64,000 nt of DNA from Eubacterium sp. (GTDB lineage: Bacteria; Bacillota; Clostridia; Lachnospirales; Lachnospiraceae), in the NCBI GenBank assembly GCA_024681515.1, contig JAILAR010000067.1:1-64000 (forward strand), read 5' to 3'. Shown piece after piece: positions 61,605-64,000 of this stretch. Positions within the stretch are counted from its first letter, which is position 1. Each line of letters begins with the position of its first letter. The notes below the pieces were generated by a model that worked only from the letters and a program-made list of their open reading frames with translations, did not search any database and had not been told where the DNA came from. A program made the position numbers and the translations under genes.

Positions 61605-64000
61605 TTACTCCGGCTCTCCTGTCTCGTCAGGAGGATCCGGGGGATCGGGTGGATCCGGATTATCCGGAATCGTCGGTCCGCCCACAAATGTAACCGAAAC
61701 GGTATGGGGCTCACTTACCTGCAGGAACGTATACGAGGATACCGGTCCCACGCTGACACCGTCCACCACCACGTCACCGATACTGTAGCCCACGCTCGGT
61801 GCGATATAGACCGTGAAGTCCTGCCCCAGTTCTACATTTGTAGAAGGCGTGATGGAGCCGCCCGGTCCTGCGCTGGTGTTGATCGTACTCGCCTCCGGCG
61901 CTGCCGGATGGGTCGGGCACGGTGTGATCATTGCATTCTGCTCATATTCGAAGTCTGCACCCACAAGCTGTTTCTTACCGTCCTCGTCCATGATCACGGC
62001 GAACTTTGCTTTGTTCGGACAGGTATTTGTTGCCAGATAGTGCGAATCCAGACAGATCTCTATGATCTCATGGCCGCCGCATCTTGTTTTCGGGATACTG
62101 TCCGAGGAACAGTAATCACTGACGGTCGGACACTCTTCTCCCGGAAGCTGATTCGTAATGGTACACAGGCTCACCGAAGTGACACCCTCCGGTTTCTCCC
62201 ATTTCAGCTCCGTATCATGTCCTTCCATCTCGGCGATCTGATCCATGATATCACGCCACATCTTCTGGTGCACATTGACATTTCCGTTATCCACATTGGA
62301 ATCACAACCATACCAGATAGAGGCCGAATAATACGGCGTCATGCCCGCAAACCAGAGGTCGTAATCCTCGGAAGTCGTACCGGTCTTACCAACGTTATAC
62401 ACACCGGTCTGCATCCTTGCATTCTTACCGGTACCACTGGTCACAACGTCCCGCATCGCCTGGATCAGCTGCCAGCAGGTAGTTGCTTTCATGGTCGTAT
62501 GGGTCCGTTTCGGATCATCCGGATTCGTATTGTCGATCACCAGATTTCCGTCATGGTCATAAACCTTGGAATAATAAACAGGTTTTCTGTAAATGCCTAG
62601 GTTTGCGATGGACGCATACGCTGCAGTCAGTTCCAGATTCGTAACACCGAAGGTGATACCTCCCAGTGCCAGAGACTGGTTGATATCCGACATGACATCG
62701 CCGTTACTTGCAGTATAGTGATCCACGATGGTGGTGAAGCCGTCATTGATCAGATAATTATACGCCACCTCAGGGGTCAGCTCCGTAATGGCCTTGACCG
62801 CGATGATATTCATGGAATCACGGATCGCAACTCTCAGCGAATTCACGCCACGATAACTGTTGTACCAGTTATGAACTTCGATGCCGTTCTTGTATTTGTA
62901 TGGCGCATCGTCAAAACTTGTAGCCAGACATCCGCCGGTATCGATGTACGGTCCGAAGGATGCCAGCACCTTAAATGTGGAACCCGGCTGCCGCTCCGCC
63001 ATGGTAGCGCGGTTGAATCCGAGGTTTGCCTTCTTCTCTCCACGTCCTCCGTAAAGCGCCTTCACATAGCCCGTATGCTGATCCAGAATGGTGAAGGACA
63101 CCTGAGGCTGCGGCGGAAAACTGATATTCTCCGCCAGGAAGGACGCACCCGTCTCCTCCATCATCATTTCCTTATAGGTTTCGGCCGCCGCACGGGCCTT
63201 ACTCTCATCCGGATAAATGTTATTGTATTTGTAATTCCCCGTCAGTACACGGTTGTAGCTGACCATGGAATTGTGATCATAGTTGTACTTGGTCTTCCCG
63301 TCCGCATCCAGCAGTGTCAACTGGTAATCCAGCGCCACAGAGTCCTTCCCGGCGAAATACTCTTCGTCGTTATTCAGCGTGTTATCCACGATGTTCTGGA
63401 TCTTCATATCCTGAACGGAATACACACTGTATCCGCCGTTGTAGAGCTCATCCCAGGCCTCGGAGGAGGTCATGCCGTAGATCTCCATGAAATCGTCCCG
63501 AAGCTGGAACATCATGGCATCCATGTAATAGGTGTTATAGCCGGACTTCTTTTGACGGTCGGTGGCCACACGTTCCACGCGATCATATACATTGTCATTC
63601 AGAGCGGCCACATACTCTGCTTCCGTAATATAGCCCAGCTCCTTCATCTTGTAGAGCACATTCTTCCGACGGATCGCATTGTTCTCCGGATACAGAACCG
63701 GATCATAACCGTAAGGGTTCTGAGTGATCCCGGCGATCATGGCGATCTCCGAAAGTGTCAGATCCATAACGGATTTGTTGAAGTAGCGGTTTGCCGCAGC
63801 TTCCACACCGCTGACGCCCTGTCCCAGATAAATCGTATTCAGATAATACTCCATGATCTGTTTCTTGGAGTACCGCTTCTCCAGCTCGATGGCCAGATAC
63901 TGCTCCTGCACCTTTCGGGTCAGCCGCTGCATGAAGGTCTTCTCATCCATACCGACATTGAAGACATGGTTCTTGATCAGCTGCTGCGTAATGGTTGACG
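61605..64000 (-). CDS. Class A penicillin-binding protein (PBP1A-like), 5' end cut by window
   Basis: Bifunctional peptidoglycan glycosyltransferase/transpeptidase; the frame stays open to the window edge, so the start lies outside. The visible N-terminus is inside the GT51 domain (STITQQLIKN, RKVQEQYLAIELEKRYSKKQ, NTIYLGQGVSGVEAAANRYF). The transpeptidase has the active-site RQPGSTFKVLASFG, RDSMNIIAVKA and VGKTGTTSEDYDLWFAG. The C-terminus bears a beta-sandwich add-on (GGSITPSTNVELGQDFTVYI, SIGDVVVDGVSVGPVSSYTF) like bacterial surface repeats, then a Pro/Asp tail (PDPPDPPDPPDE). Confidence 0.93.
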   Translation of the reverse strand, partial: STITQQLIKNHVFNVGMDEKTFMQRLTRKVQEQYLAIELEKRYSKKQIMEYYLNTIYLGQGVSGVEAAANRYFNKSVMDLTLSEIAMIAGITQNPYGYDPVLYPENNAIRRKNVLYKMKELGYITEAEYVAALNDNVYDRVERVATDRQKKSGYNTYYMDAMMFQLRDDFMEIYGMTSSEAWDELYNGGYSVYSVQDMKIQNIVDNTLNNDEEYFAGKDSVALDYQLTLLDADGKTKYNYDHNSMVSYNRVLTGNYKYNNIYPDESKARAAAETYKEMMMEETGASFLAENISFPPQPQVSFTILDQHTGYVKALYGGRGEKKANLGFNRATMAERQPGSTFKVLASFGPYIDTGGCLATSFDDAPYKYKNGIEVHNWYNSYRGVNSLRVAIRDSMNIIAVKAITELTPEVAYNYLINDGFTTIVDHYTASNGDVMSDINQSLALGGITFGVTNLELTAAYASIANLGIYRKPVYYSKVYDHDGNLVIDNTNPDDPKRTHTTMKATTCWQLIQAMRDVVTSGTGKNARMQTGVYNVGKTGTTSEDYDLWFAGMTPYYSASIWYGCDSNVDNGNVNVHQKMWRDIMDQIAEMEGHDTELKWEKPEGVTSVSLCTITNQLPGEECPTVSDYCSSDSIPKTRCGGHEIIEICLDSHYLATNTCPNKAKFAVIMDEDGKKQLVGADFEYEQNAMITPCPTHPAAPEASTINTSAGPGGSITPSTNVELGQDFTVYIAPSVGYSIGDVVVDGVSVGPVSSYTFLQVSEPHTVSVTFVGGPTIPDNPDPPDPPDPPDETGEPE

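Overview
The window looks like the chromosome of a Gram-positive, anaerobic gut-type Firmicute, most likely a member of the Lachnospiraceae. The evidence is the gene content: HPr kinase, ROK glucokinase, PcrA, B-type dihydroorotate dehydrogenase (PyrK/PyrD), a DUF4317 protein, OFA-type transporter, LytTR regulator and carboxyspermidine-route polyamine genes. There is also strong AGGAGG-type ribosome binding throughout and a balanced base composition. No phage, plasmid, CRISPR array or complete insertion sequence was seen. The species call is inference.

Layout. 0.1-4.8 kb: glcK and hprK (carbon control) diverge from uvrC and a YqeG phosphatase across a hairpin-rich, repeat-bounded spacer. 4.9-13.3 kb: a 696-residue orphan, a membrane-anchored MutS-like ATPase, an alanine-rich small protein, a two-span membrane protein, a DUF4317 protein and a membrane-anchored extracellular protein. 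13.4-20.5 kb: OFA transporter, AI-2E-type permease, MATE exporter and leuS. 20.7-25.1 kb: a large protein with a PI3/4-kinase/HipA/Fam20-like catalytic signature, a putative PH-like protein and a zinc-ribbon protein. 25.3-32.5 kb: a UvrD-type helicase coupled to a hybrid sensor kinase, divergent from a REC-GGDEF*-REC-HD-GYP regulator. 32.6-35.2 kb: a CobL/CbiT-like protein with an eroded SAM motif and a second AI-2E permease.

35.3-42.3 kb is a six-gene polyamine operon (arginine decarboxylase, SpeE homologue, carboxy(nor)spermidine dehydrogenase and decarboxylase, agmatine deiminase, N-carbamoylputrescine amidase). It accounts for arginine to agmatine to putrescine to spermidine. Its SpeE homologue is striking because no SpeD is present in the window and a complete SpeD-independent route sits beside it. 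42.6-45.1 kb carries thrH and nine tRNA genes read from a consensus promoter, with long hairpin-rich spacers. 45.2-50.8 kb holds a coupled pair of orphan kinases (HPrK-like and APH-like), a small acidic membrane protein, and coupled pspA-pcrA. 51.0-60.5 kb is nucleotide metabolism (pdp, deoB, pyrD, pyrK, pyrF, pyrC) with an M29 peptidase. 60.7-64.0 kb has a LytTR regulator and a class A penicillin-binding protein cut by the window edge.

The most unusual signals outside genes are two. One is a short 5'-leader element (ACGGA, variable hairpin, GAAGTRTGGAATA, then the ribosome site) found before several unrelated genes. The other is a larger three-hairpin element in two tRNA spacers whose stems differ in sequence but keep pairing.
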